Assembly: GCA_944390745.1 (NCBI GenBank)
Contig: CALXQK010000004.1
Span: forward strand, 1-64,000
DNA from: an uncultured Duodenibacillus sp.
Lineage (GTDB): Bacteria; Pseudomonadota; Gammaproteobacteria; Burkholderiales; Burkholderiaceae_F
DNA length: 64,000 bases
Direction of reading: 5' to 3'
Shown: piece by piece, positions 18,675 through 26,922 of the stretch
Position numbering within the stretch: position 1 is the first letter of the stretch
Layout: every line of letters starts with the position of its first letter
Position numbers and translations under genes: made by a program
The notes under the pieces: generated by a model
Database searches by the model: none
What the model was told of the DNA's origin: nothing
What the model saw: only the letters and a program-made list of their open reading frames with translations

Positions 18675-19985
18675 ATGTCCAACGACCTTTCCCCCGCCGT
18701 CGGGAAGCTGCTTCCCAACTGGGTGATCCATGGCGCCGACCGCATCATGGAGTACTACATCAAGCGCTATCTCAACTGCGACCCCATCGTGCTTGACCGC
18801 CCGCCGGCTCCCGAGCCCGGGCACCAGTACATGCTCTATGCGCACATCCCGTTTTGCAAGACGCTGTGCACGTACTGCACCTTCCACCGCTTTCTCTTCA
18901 AGGAGTACAAGGCGCGCGAGTACTTCGTCAACCTTCGCAAGGAGATGGAGTACGTCAAGGCCCTCGGCTACGACTTCACCGCGATGTACATCGGCGGCGG
19001 AACGACGACGATTCTCGAAGACGAGCTGATCAAGACGATCGAGCACGCCCGCAGGCTCTTTCCCGGCATCAAGGAGGTCTCCTGCGAGACCGATCCCGCG
19101 GAGATCGCCACGCCCACCTTCCGCAACCTCAAGGGGCTGGTGGACCGCATGAGCATCGGCGTGCAGAGCTTTGACGACAAGATCCTCAAGCTCACCGACC
19201 GCTACGACAAGTTCGGCTCGGGCGTGCAGATCTATGAACGCCTGCAGCAGGCCCTCGAGCTCTTCCCGGTCACCAACGTCGACATGATGTTCGGCTTCCG
19301 CGGCCAGGATCTCGACATGCTGCAGCGCGACATGGATCTCATCGTGAAGCTCAACCCGCGCCAGGTGACCACCTATCCGCTGATGGTCACCAGCCAGACG
19401 CGCAAGAGCGTCAAGAACACGATCGCCGCCAAGGGGCTCGAGCTTGCCGACCAGTACCGCATCATCATGAATACGCTCGGGCACCGCTACCGGCAGCTCA
19501 CAAGCTGGACGTTCGGCCAGACCAACAACGAGGGCTTTGACGAATACGTCGTCGACCACGACGAGTACGTCGGCGTCGGCTCAGGCGCGTTCTCGTTTCT
19601 CGGCAGCAACCTCTACGTCAACACCTTCAGCCTGCACCGCTACGGGCTGCGCATCGCCGAGGGCAAGACGGGCGTCGAGCGGCAGCGCCACTTCGACAAG
19701 CACGCCGTGCTGCAGTACCGCCTGATGCTGGGCATCTTCTCGGCGCGCCTGTCGCGCAAGTACTTCCGCGAAGTCCACGGCGTGAACCTGGACCGGGCGC
19801 TGGCCAAGGAAATGCTCGGACTGCGCCTGATCGGCGCCATCAAGGACGATCCCGCGGACCCCGACCGCATCATCGTCACCGAGGCGGGCAAGTTCCTTGG
19901 GCTGGTCATGATGAAGGCCTTCTACTCGGGCATGGACAATGTGCGTGCGGAGCTCAGAAAGCCCCTGCGCGACATCGACATGTAG
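18675..19985 (+). CDS. HemN/HutW-like radical SAM protein
   Basis: A 436-residue radical SAM protein of the coproporphyrinogen dehydrogenase superfamily. The cluster-binding CKTLCTYC is Cys61, Cys65 and Cys68, preceded by YAHIPF, with GGGTTT and IGVQSFDD as in HemN/HemW. It lacks the usual HemN N-terminal region and differs in the C-terminal part, so a true HemN (haem synthesis) call is not safe; HemW (haem chaperone) or ChuW/HutW (anaerobic haem degradation) are alternatives. TAGAAT lies about 45 bases upstream. A strong terminator follows, so it is transcribed apart from the hydrogenase genes downstream. Confidence 0.75.
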   Translation: MSNDLSPAVGKLLPNWVIHGADRIMEYYIKRYLNCDPIVLDRPPAPEPGHQYMLYAHIPFCKTLCTYCTFHRFLFKEYKAREYFVNLRKEMEYVKALGYDFTAMYIGGGTTTILEDELIKTIEHARRLFPGIKEVSCETDPAEIATPTFRNLKGLVDRMSIGVQSFDDKILKLTDRYDKFGSGVQIYERLQQALELFPVTNVDMMFGFRGQDLDMLQRDMDLIVKLNPRQVTTYPLMVTSQTRKSVKNTIAAKGLELADQYRIIMNTLGHRYRQLTSWTFGQTNNEGFDEYVVDHDEYVGVGSGAFSFLGSNLYVNTFSLHRYGLRIAEGKTGVERQRHFDKHAVLQYRLMLGIFSARLSRKYFREVHGVNLDRALAKEMLGLRLIGAIKDDPADPDRIIVTEAGKFLGLVMMKAFYSGMDNVRAELRKPLRDIDM

Positions 19986-20010
19986 CGTCCCTCCCAAAGG
20001 ACCCGTCTCC

Positions 20011-20044
20011 AGGGCTTGTGATCGAACGATCACAAGCCCTTTTT
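20011..20044 (+). terminator. Rho-independent terminator after the radical SAM gene
   Basis: AGGGCTTGTGATC and GATCACAAGCCCT form a perfect 13-bp stem with a GAAC loop, then TTTT. One of the strongest terminators in the window. Confidence 0.93.
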
Positions 20045-20105
20045 CCTGACGAGGGACAGGCGCCGGCGGCCGCCGGATGCCGGCGAAGGGAAAAACTAGT
20101 GGCAA

Positions 20106-20136
20106 CCCTTAGAGGGGTAGACATTTGTCTTAAGGG
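20106..20136. promoter_or_regulatory. Nested inverted repeat upstream of the hydrogenase genes
   Basis: CCCTTA (20106-20111) and TAAGGG (20131-20136) flank a palindrome AGACATTTGTCT (20119-20130). It lies in the only AT-rich part of the hydA upstream region, with TAAAAT at 20161-20166. It may be a regulator site; it does not match the FNR consensus. Confidence 0.4.
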
Positions 20137-20299
20137 AAAAGCAAAATTTGTAAAAATCCTTAAAATCCGCGTGCTCGCGTGCCGTCCACGACTGGGTGAC
20201 CGTCTCTTTTATTCCTTCCAGCACCCGGTCGCTGCGCGCAATCCCCGCAACACCCTTTTCTCCGCATTTTTCGATTTCCTGGGTCTACAGCAACAACGA

Positions 20300-20336
20300 C
20301 AGCGGCCCGTCCGAAAGAGAAAGGGCGCTGTTTTTT
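20300..20336 (+). terminator. Terminator inside the hydA upstream region (attenuator or small RNA end)
   Basis: CAGCGGCCC (20300-20308) pairs with GGGCGCTG (20323-20330), with one bulged G, followed by six T. It lies 140 bases before hydA and 260 bases after the previous terminator, in a stretch with no protein gene. It could end a small RNA of roughly 150-200 nt or act as an attenuator of hydA. Confidence 0.6.
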
Positions 20337-20477
20337 ACTTGCCGCGCACCATGCGCAGCACGCGATTGAGCCGGCCCAGGCCGGCGCGTTCTCCGGTCCC
20401 TGCACTGCGCGCTGTCGATGCAGGCCGGGATGCGCCGCCCGTCGGCCGCCAACCTCAGCAATCAGGAGATCCGTCAG

Positions 20478-21836
20478 ATGACAGGAAAGATTCTCAAGAT
20501 CAAGACCTTTACGCCCCCCGCCGACGCCTGGGGCGAGAAGGGTCCGGATGTCGATGGCATCATCCGCAAGGGTGAACTGCGCGGCATCATCAAAATCAAC
20601 GAAGACCTGTGCGAGGCCTGCGACACCTGCCGCAAGGTCTGCCCGGTCGGCGCCATCGATGGCCGCCTGGGCGCCAAGCACAAGATCAACGACCAGCGCT
20701 GCCTCACCTGCGGCCAGTGCCTGATCTCGTGCCCTTTCAATGCCATCGAGCAGATGTCCTTCGTCGAGATCGTCGAAAAGATGCTCGCCGACAAGACCAA
20801 CATCGTCGTGGCGCATCCCTCGCCCGCCGTGCGCGTGTCGATCGCCGAGGAGTTCGGCGGCAAGCCCGGCGACCTCTCGACCGACCAGATGATGAACGCG
20901 CTCGAGAAGGCCGGCTTCAAGACCTATGACGTCAACAGCTCCGCCGACCAGACCATCATGGAGGAAGGCACGGAGTTCGTGCGCAAGATCCAGTACTGGG
21001 TGCTCGGCAAGCGCGGCCCCGAGTTCGAGCGCGCCTCGCACCACCCGCTGCCGCACTTCACGTCGTGCTGCCCGGCCTGGGTGCGCAACTGCGAAACCTT
21101 CAACGCCGACTTCATCCCGCACCTGTCGACGGCCAAGTCCCCCATCCAGATGGGCGGCGTTCTGGCCAAGGTCTGGGCTCCGGAGCACCTCTACAAGTGC
21201 GACCCGCGCAAGGTGAAGGTTGTGGCGGTGACGCCCTGCACGGCGAAGATCTTCGAGGCCTCGCGCCCTGAGATGGACACCGCCTGGCGCCATCACATCA
21301 AGGCGGGCACGATCCCGGCCGACACCCCGCGCTTCCCGGACATCGACGCCGTTCTGACGGCTCGCGACATCGCCGAGCTCTTCCGCCGCAAGGGCATCAA
21401 CCCGCTCACGCTTCCCAAGGAGAGAAAGCGCGAGAACCTCGACGTCTACACCGGCGCCGGCACGATCTTCGGCACCTCCGGCGGCGTGATGGAGGCTGCG
21501 CTTCGCACGGCCTACCGCGTGCTGATGGGCAAGGAGCTTGAGAGCGCCGACATTCTGCCGGTGCGCGGCAAGGACCACAGCTACGTCGAGGCCAAGATTC
21601 CGCTTGCGCTGCCCGATCTCAACGGCAAGACCTTCGAGCTGCGCGTGTGCGTGGTCAACGGCGCCACGCAGTCGCTGAAGTACGTCCTCGACACGCTGCG
21701 CGGCGATCCCAACCGCTGGCACTTCATTGAAGTGATGAACTGCCCGGGCGGCTGCGTCAACGGCGGCGGACAGCCTGTGCGCACCGACGGCACGGGCTGG
21801 CTCAAGCCGCTCTTCCCGCTGCCTGTGGACATCTAA
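20478..21836 (+). CDS. hydA: [FeFe]-hydrogenase catalytic subunit
   Basis: A 452-residue enzyme interconverting H2 with protons and electrons. Two ferredoxin-type [4Fe-4S] motifs (Cys45/48/51/55 and Cys75/78/81/85) feed the H-cluster, whose three signatures are TSCCPAW (195-201), TPCTAK (252-257) and EVMNCPGGC (418-426). The architecture matches Desulfovibrio HydA. Differences from the usual SCCPGW, MPCTAK and VMACPGGC are notable. It has no export signal, so it is presumably carried by the Tat signal on the small subunit encoded 32 bases downstream. ATG 20478 has AGGAG 9 bases upstream. It is the first gene of hydABC. Confidence 0.95.
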   Translation: MTGKILKIKTFTPPADAWGEKGPDVDGIIRKGELRGIIKINEDLCEACDTCRKVCPVGAIDGRLGAKHKINDQRCLTCGQCLISCPFNAIEQMSFVEIVEKMLADKTNIVVAHPSPAVRVSIAEEFGGKPGDLSTDQMMNALEKAGFKTYDVNSSADQTIMEEGTEFVRKIQYWVLGKRGPEFERASHHPLPHFTSCCPAWVRNCETFNADFIPHLSTAKSPIQMGGVLAKVWAPEHLYKCDPRKVKVVAVTPCTAKIFEASRPEMDTAWRHHIKAGTIPADTPRFPDIDAVLTARDIAELFRRKGINPLTLPKERKRENLDVYTGAGTIFGTSGGVMEAALRTAYRVLMGKELESADILPVRGKDHSYVEAKIPLALPDLNGKTFELRVCVVNGATQSLKYVLDTLRGDPNRWHFIEVMNCPGGCVNGGGQPVRTDGTGWLKPLFPLPVDI

Positions 21837-21868
21837 CCCGATTGGCCCGAATACAAGGATATTGAAAC

Positions 21869-22210
21869 ATGTCTCGAAACTATCAGTTCGAAGAACGCCC
21901 GGCCGGCGTCATTCTCGGCCGCCGCGGCTTGTTCAAGGTTGTGGGCCTGTGCGCGGTTGCCGCCGGCGCCACCGGCTGGGGCGTCTGCGACTTGATCAGC
22001 AGCCGCAATGACGTGCTCCGCGCCCGCCAGGAAGGCCTGTACCTCGACGATCAGCTCTGCCGCAAGCAGAACCTGACGAGCTCGCACCAGAACCCGGTCG
22101 TCAAGAAGATCTACACCGATCTCGGCGCCGCCCCCATGGACGACACCATGTACGGCCTGCTGCACACCCACTATTTCCAGCGCTCGCAGCTTGCGCTGGC
22201 TCACCACTAA
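21869..22210 (+). CDS. hydB: [FeFe]-hydrogenase small subunit with Tat signal
   Basis: A 113-residue partner of HydA. The twin arginine Arg18-Arg19 in GRRGLFKVVG is followed by a hydrophobic stretch (LCAVAAGATGWGV), a Tat signal or anchor. The C-terminal part (VVKKIYTDLGAA...LLHTHYFQRS) matches the Desulfovibrio small subunit, whose LLHTHW segment wraps the large subunit. There are about 35 extra residues between signal and conserved part. It sits between hydA and the cytochrome gene, which places the active site on the periplasmic side of the membrane. Confidence 0.88.
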   Translation: MSRNYQFEERPAGVILGRRGLFKVVGLCAVAAGATGWGVCDLISSRNDVLRARQEGLYLDDQLCRKQNLTSSHQNPVVKKIYTDLGAAPMDDTMYGLLHTHYFQRSQLALAHH

Positions 22211-22225
22211 CGGAGGGATGCAACC

Positions 22226-22900
22226 ATGTCCAACAGCAATGACCGCATCCTGCGATTCCATGTCGGCGACAAGGTCTTCCACAGCCTCAACGCCATTCTC
22301 TGGTTTGCCCTCGTGATCACGGGCGGCATCGTGTACCTGTGCGACGTTGAAAACGCCACGGGCGAAATGCTCATGGCCTGGCATCTGGGCCTCGGCATCG
22401 TCTTCACGTTCAACCTGATCGGCTACATCGTGTTTGCACCGCACCGCTTTGCGCTGATGCTGCACGCCTGCCTGACCTGGGACAAGAACACGATCCTGTG
22501 GTTCCGCAACTTCGGCGGCTACCCGCGCCGCTTCTTCCACATCCCGCTCGGACCCGTGGAAGTGCCCCCGCAGGGCCGCTACAACGGCGGCCAGAAGGCC
22601 TCCTACCTGCTCTTCACCGCTGCCATCGTGATGCTCATCGTCACCGGCTGGCTGCTGTGGGTGTTCGGCCCGGCCATCGGCAAGGGCGCCTTCGTGACCT
22701 CGTTCTACCTGCACGTCTGGGGCTCGCTGCTCATCACCGTGCTGGTGGTCTGTGCCCACATCCCGCTCGCGCTGCTGTCGATGTCGCACTTCCTCGGCAT
22801 CTGGCGCATCGGCACCGGCGACATCAGCTGGGAAGCCGCCGAGCACCATGCTCCGGTGTGGCTCGAGAAGGATGTCATCCGCACCAACATCGAGAAGTAG
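22226..22900 (+). CDS. Cytochrome b membrane subunit of the hydrogenase
   Basis: A 224-residue integral membrane protein of the dihaem cytochrome b561/FdnI type, with four hydrophobic segments (about 21-41, 52-74, 128-153, 160-190) and histidines placed to ligate haem (HVGDKVFHSLN, MAWHLGLG, FYLHVWGS, CAHIP). It begins with CGGAGGG 15 bases after hydB. Such subunits pass electrons between a periplasmic dehydrogenase and the quinone pool. Here it most likely makes the [FeFe]-hydrogenase a quinone-linked uptake enzyme. It could also be called a formate dehydrogenase gamma-like protein; context favours the hydrogenase. Confidence 0.87.
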   Translation: MSNSNDRILRFHVGDKVFHSLNAILWFALVITGGIVYLCDVENATGEMLMAWHLGLGIVFTFNLIGYIVFAPHRFALMLHACLTWDKNTILWFRNFGGYPRRFFHIPLGPVEVPPQGRYNGGQKASYLLFTAAIVMLIVTGWLLWVFGPAIGKGAFVTSFYLHVWGSLLITVLVVCAHIPLALLSMSHFLGIWRIGTGDISWEAAEHHAPVWLEKDVIRTNIEK

Positions 22901-22991
22901 CGCCTCCCATGCCCCGTTCGGCCGCATGCTCCCTCTGCGGGCTGCGGCCGGGGGCAGCGGACTGCGTGATCCCGCGCCCGCCCTGCCGCAG

Positions 22992-23022
22992 AAAAGCCTT
23001 CTGCGCCCGGCGGGCTTTTTTT
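22992..23022 (+). terminator. Terminator after the hydABC-cytochrome operon
   Basis: AAAAGCC (22992-22998) pairs with GGCTTTT (23013-23019) and an inner CGCC/GGCG helix, followed by more T. TACAAT at 23036-23041 just after it may be the -10 for hydF. Confidence 0.75.
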
Positions 23023-23125
23023 GCCCCGGGATCCCTACAATACCGGCGTGCTGCGCCGGCAGGCGTCCGGCGCCGCAAGCCGCACCCCACCCCTTCATTT
23101 TTCTTTCTGATCAGAAGACCCTCTC

Positions 23126-24445
23126 ATGTCCACCGTCGCCCTGAACATGCCCAGCCGCCTGGAAACCCCCAAGGGACTGCGCCTTTACATCGGCCTCTTC
23201 GGCCGCCGCAATGCGGGGAAGTCATCCCTGGCCAACGCGCTCACCGGACAGCACATCTCGATTGTCAGCGATGTGGCGGGCACCACGACAGACCCGGTGG
23301 AAAAGGCCTGCGAGCTCGCCCCCATCGGCCCCGTCGTCTTCATTGACACCGCGGGCATCGACGATACGGGCGCGCTCGGCGAGCTGCGCACCCAGCGCTC
23401 GCTTTCGGTGCTGGGCTGGATGGATCTGGCGCTCATCGTCTGCGAGGCGGCGGGGCTGACGGACTTTGAGCGCACGCTCATCGCCGCGGTCAGGAAAAAC
23501 CGCACGCCCGCCATCGCCGTCATCAACAAGACCGACGCGGCCTCGCCCGAGTCGCTCAAGGCCGTGCGCGACGAGCTCTGCGCAAGCGGACTGCCCGTCG
23601 TTGAGACCTCGGCGCTGCGCGGCGAAGGCATCGAGGCGCTTCGCAGCGAAATGGTGCGCGTCATCGGCAGCCAGACGCAGCCCGACCGCCCCCTGATGGG
23701 CGACAACGTGCACCCGGGCGAGACGATCGTTCTGGTCACGCCCATTGACACCGGCGCTCCCAAGGGCCGCATGATCCTTCCGCAGGTGCAGGCCATCCGC
23801 GAGATCCTCGACGCCGACGCCAAGTGCGTCGTGGTGCGCGAAAACCGCGTGGCAGAGGCCATTGCCGAGCTGCGCACGCCCCCGGCCTTCGTCGTCACCG
23901 ACAGCCAGGCCGTGCGCCAGGTCGTGCAGGCCGTGCCGGAGTCGATTCCCGTGACCACCTTCTCGATTCAGATGGCCTACAGCAAGAGCGATCTGGTCGA
24001 AATGGCCCGCGGCGCGGCGATGCTCGACTTCCTCAAGCCCGGCGACAAGGTGATGATCTGCGAGACGTGCTCGCACCATCCGCAGCCCGACGACATCGGC
24101 CGCAAGAAGCTTCCGCGCTGGCTTGCGCAGAAAATCGGCGGCGCGCTCGACATCGAGGTTGTGGTCGGAAAGGATTTCCCGAGCGACCTCACCCCGTACA
24201 AGATCATCCTGCAGTGCGGCGGCTGCGTGGTGACGCGCCAGCACATGCTCTCGCGCGTTCGCGCGGCCATCGAGCAGGGCGTGCCGATGACCAACTACGG
24301 CGTGGCGATCAGCCACCTGCAGGGGGTTCTGACGCGCGCCCTCGAGCTGCACCCCGAGGCGAAGAAGGCCTTTGACGAGGCGCACGCCGTGCTGCAAAAG
24401 CGCTTCGGCGCCCCGTCGGGCTCCGACAACGCCGGGGCCCGATGA
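23126..24445 (+). CDS. hydF: [FeFe]-hydrogenase maturation GTPase
   Basis: A 439-residue scaffold that receives the di-iron centre and loads it into HydA. The GTPase domain has P-loop GRRNAGKSS (26-34), switch DVAGTTTDPV and the G4 motif NKTD. The C-terminal domain has the cluster ligands CETCSHH and CGGCVVTRQHM. It is in its own unit after a terminator and shares ATGA with the hydE start, so the two are translationally coupled. Its presence with hydE shows that the hydrogenase is meant to be assembled as a true [FeFe] enzyme. Confidence 0.95.
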   Translation: MSTVALNMPSRLETPKGLRLYIGLFGRRNAGKSSLANALTGQHISIVSDVAGTTTDPVEKACELAPIGPVVFIDTAGIDDTGALGELRTQRSLSVLGWMDLALIVCEAAGLTDFERTLIAAVRKNRTPAIAVINKTDAASPESLKAVRDELCASGLPVVETSALRGEGIEALRSEMVRVIGSQTQPDRPLMGDNVHPGETIVLVTPIDTGAPKGRMILPQVQAIREILDADAKCVVVRENRVAEAIAELRTPPAFVVTDSQAVRQVVQAVPESIPVTTFSIQMAYSKSDLVEMARGAAMLDFLKPGDKVMICETCSHHPQPDDIGRKKLPRWLAQKIGGALDIEVVVGKDFPSDLTPYKIILQCGGCVVTRQHMLSRVRAAIEQGVPMTNYGVAISHLQGVLTRALELHPEAKKAFDEAHAVLQKRFGAPSGSDNAGAR

Positions 24446-25575
24446 TGAAAAGCCTTGACGCGCTGCTTGCCCAGAGCACGTTTTCTCCCGACGACCTGCT
24501 GCAACTTCTGAAGACCGAGGATCCCGCCGAGTGCGAGGCGCTCTACGCCGAGGCTTTTCGCCGCACCACGGCCGTGCACGGCAACTGCATCTACTTTCGC
24601 GGCCTCATCGAGATCAGCAACGTCTGCGTCTACGACTGCCGCTACTGCGGCATCCGCAAGAGCAACCGCGCCGCACGCCGCTACACGCTCACCCGCGCAG
24701 AGATTCTCGAGGCGGCGCGCTATGCGCTTGCCGCAGGCTACGGCTCGGTGGCGCTGCAAAGCGGCGAGCGCAGCGACCCGAAGTTCGTGGACTTCATCGA
24801 GGACGTCTGCGCGGCCATTCACCGCATGAGCGTCGAGGAGTTCGGCATGACCGAGGGCTGCGGCATGACGCTTTCCTTCGGCGAGCAGACGCCGCAGACC
24901 TACGAGCGCTGGGCGCAGGCCGCCGGAAACCGCAGGGCGCTGCGCTATCTGCTGCGCATCGAGACCAGCAACCAGGCGCTCTTTGCGCACCTGCACGAGG
25001 GCCGCTGCGGCGCGCAGAAGACCTGGCAGGCGCGCCTCAGGGCGCTTTCGGACCTGCGGGCGGCGGGCTACCAGGTGGGCACGGGCGTGATGATCGGCAT
25101 CCCCGGGCAGAGCCTCGAGGATCTCGTTGAGGACATTCTCACCTTCGGCCGGCTTGACGTCGACATGCTCGGCATGGGGCCCTACCTTGTGAGCCACGGC
25201 GGCGACATGGTCTCCGAGGGCATGATGGAACACAAGGCGCTCATGCGCCTTACCCGCAACATGCTGGCCGCCACGCGCCTGGCGCTTCCCACGGTCAACA
25301 TGGCCGCCGCCACGGCCCTTGAGACGCTCGAGCCCGGCGCCCGGGCGCTCGGCGTACTCACCGGCTGCAACGTGATGATGCCCAACGTCACCCCGCAGCG
25401 CACCCGCGCAAGCTACCAGCTCTACGACAACAAGCAGGGCACGGAGTCCGAGCCCGACAGCAACGTGCGCCTTGAGCAGGAGCTCGTGCGCGTCACGGGC
25501 CGCAGCATTGCGCGCAACCGCTTCGGCTCCTCGCTTCACTACAGAAGCCGCAACGCGGGACTGCCCGCGGACTGA
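24442..25575 (+). CDS. hydE: [FeFe]-hydrogenase maturation radical SAM protein
   Basis: A 377-residue radical SAM enzyme that helps make the dithiomethylamine bridge of the H-cluster. The cluster motif CVYDCRYC is Cys62, Cys66 and Cys69; ALQSGERSD, GYQVGTGVMIGIPGQ and the C-terminal VLTGCNVMMPN are HydE features and distinguish it from BioB. The start overlaps the hydF stop by 4 bases. The third maturase, HydG (tyrosine lyase), is not encoded next to it or anywhere in this window. Confidence 0.94.
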   Translation: MMKSLDALLAQSTFSPDDLLQLLKTEDPAECEALYAEAFRRTTAVHGNCIYFRGLIEISNVCVYDCRYCGIRKSNRAARRYTLTRAEILEAARYALAAGYGSVALQSGERSDPKFVDFIEDVCAAIHRMSVEEFGMTEGCGMTLSFGEQTPQTYERWAQAAGNRRALRYLLRIETSNQALFAHLHEGRCGAQKTWQARLRALSDLRAAGYQVGTGVMIGIPGQSLEDLVEDILTFGRLDVDMLGMGPYLVSHGGDMVSEGMMEHKALMRLTRNMLAATRLALPTVNMAAATALETLEPGARALGVLTGCNVMMPNVTPQRTRASYQLYDNKQGTESEPDSNVRLEQELVRVTGRSIARNRFGSSLHYRSRNAGLPAD

Positions 25576-25590
25576 GTCTTTCGAGCTGCG

Positions 25591-25638
25591 AAAAAGCCCG
25601 CACCGGCGCCTTGGACGACGCCCCGCGGGCTTTTTTTT
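25591..25638. terminator. Terminator between hydE and gph
   Basis: AAAAAGCCCGC (25591-25601) pairs with GCGGGCTTTTT (25625-25635) with further T. Its A- and T-tracts suit both convergent genes. Confidence 0.9.
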
Positions 25639-25666
25639 GCTCATCAGGACAGAGACCGGACGTGCG

Positions 25667-26347
25667 CTAGCTGATGCGGTTGGCAAGAATGTCGGCGCAG
25701 ACCTCGCGCACGTCCTCGCGCACGCAGTCAAACCCGTGGTCCCTCGCCCACACGTCGATGGGCGTGCCCTCGTTGTAGCCCGTGCGCACGAGCACCGTGC
25801 GCACATGCGCCGCGCGGCCTGCAAGCGCGTCGTTGGCCGAGTCGCCCACCATGAGCGCCTCGCCGGCCGCCACGCCAAGCTGCCGGCAGGCAAGAAGCAG
25901 CATGTCGCCCTCAGGCTTGGGATGGCGGGTGTCGTCGCCGCAGACGACGGCGTCAAACAGATCCTCAATGCCGTTTTTCTGCAGCAGATCCTCGGTCATG
26001 CGGCGCATCTTGTTGGTGACGAGCGCCGTTCTGACGCCCGCGCCGCCGAGAAGCCGGATGCCCTCAAGGGCGCCCGGGTAGAAGGCTGCGGGAGCATTGA
26101 GCTCGCGCACGGCGCGCGCGTACTCCTGCATCATCATCGTGATCGTCTGCTCGGTGGGAAAGATTCCGCGGGCCTCGCAGACGCGCTCAAAGAGCACGCG
26201 CGCCCCCTTGCCCACCATGCGGCTCACCTCCTGCACCGTAAAGGGACGCATGCGCACCACCTTCATGATGGCGTTGACGCCCTCGGTCAGTTCGGGCGCC
26301 GAATCCACGAGCGTCCCATCGAGATCAAAAAGCACTGCGCGAATCAT
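25667..26347 (-). CDS. gph: Phosphoglycolate phosphatase-like HAD hydrolase
   Basis: A 226-residue HAD-superfamily phosphatase. Motif I AVLFDLDGTLVDS (nucleophile Asp8), motif II VTNK, motif III Lys in HPKPEGD and motif IV VGDSANDAL are complete, with the helical cap of the Gph/PGP group. It probably removes phosphate from 2-phosphoglycolate formed in DNA repair, but related HADs act on other sugar phosphates. ATG 26347 (MIRAVLFD) was chosen from the family start; it overlaps the end of the GNAT gene by 23 bases, so the two are likely coupled. Confidence 0.85.
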   Translation of the reverse strand: MIRAVLFDLDGTLVDSAPELTEGVNAIMKVVRMRPFTVQEVSRMVGKGARVLFERVCEARGIFPTEQTITMMMQEYARAVRELNAPAAFYPGALEGIRLLGGAGVRTALVTNKMRRMTEDLLQKNGIEDLFDAVVCGDDTRHPKPEGDMLLLACRQLGVAAGEALMVGDSANDALAGRAAHVRTVLVRTGYNEGTPIDVWARDHGFDCVREDVREVCADILANRIS

Positions 26348-26897
26348 CACCCGCATCTCCCGCCGGCTGACCGGCCTCGTCAAAGCTGAGAATCATGTCG
26401 TACCACACCGCGCCGCCGTGCACCGAGGCCGACCGGCCCAGGGCGCGGAATCCGAGCCTCTCGTACCAGCCGATCTTTTCCTTCTTGCAGGTGAGCACGC
26501 ACCCGCGGCGTCCCTCACGGCGCGCCAGCGCAATCATCTCGCGCATCAGCGCCGCGCCGATGCCGCGGCGCCGCCATCCGGGCAGCACATTGATGCCGTA
26601 GACGGCCTGCCAGGCGCCCGCCGGGTCGTGGCGCGAGGCATCGGCATAAAGCGCGTCGTCAATCGTGCGCGCATTGATCACCGCCCCGTCGACGAAGCCG
26701 ACGGCGTCGCCCTCGACCTCGCAGATGCGGAAGTGATCGGCAAAGCAGCGCAGCCGCTCGGCAAAGGTCTGCGCGCTGCAGGCCTCTGCCGCAGGAAAGC
26801 AGGCCGCCTCAATGGCAGCCACCGTCTCCAGGTCCCCGGGCGCGGCACGGCGCATGCGCCATGCCGCGGGCGCGCTGCGGCTGGAATTCTGACTCAT
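26325..26897 (-). CDS. GNAT family N-acetyltransferase
   Basis: A 190-residue acetyl-CoA-dependent acetyltransferase. The core GNAT fold is visible: VYGINVLPGWRRRGIGAALM (acetyl-CoA loop Q/RxxGxG/A) and KKEKIGWYERLGFRALG. Substrate is unknown; the sequence resembles the arylalkylamine/RimI-like groups with an N-terminal RRAAPGDLETVAAIEAACFP. The ATG at 26897 has GGGGGA 4-5 bases upstream. It lies between prfC and gph in a minus-strand run of three close genes. Confidence 0.85.
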   Translation of the reverse strand: MSQNSSRSAPAAWRMRRAAPGDLETVAAIEAACFPAAEACSAQTFAERLRCFADHFRICEVEGDAVGFVDGAVINARTIDDALYADASRHDPAGAWQAVYGINVLPGWRRRGIGAALMREMIALARREGRRGCVLTCKKEKIGWYERLGFRALGRSASVHGGAVWYDMILSFDEAGQPAGDAGDDSRSAF

Positions 26898-26922
26898 GGC
26901 GTCCCCCGTCGGCCCGTGCGCC

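Noticed and set aside
18675-19985. Calling the radical SAM protein HemN outright
   Set aside because: It shares the cluster motif but differs in N- and C-terminal regions; HemW or HutW-like roles are equally possible.
20018-20575. 185-codon plus-strand frame over the hydA leader
   Set aside because: Its frame crosses two terminator stems and enters hydA out of frame; no domain.
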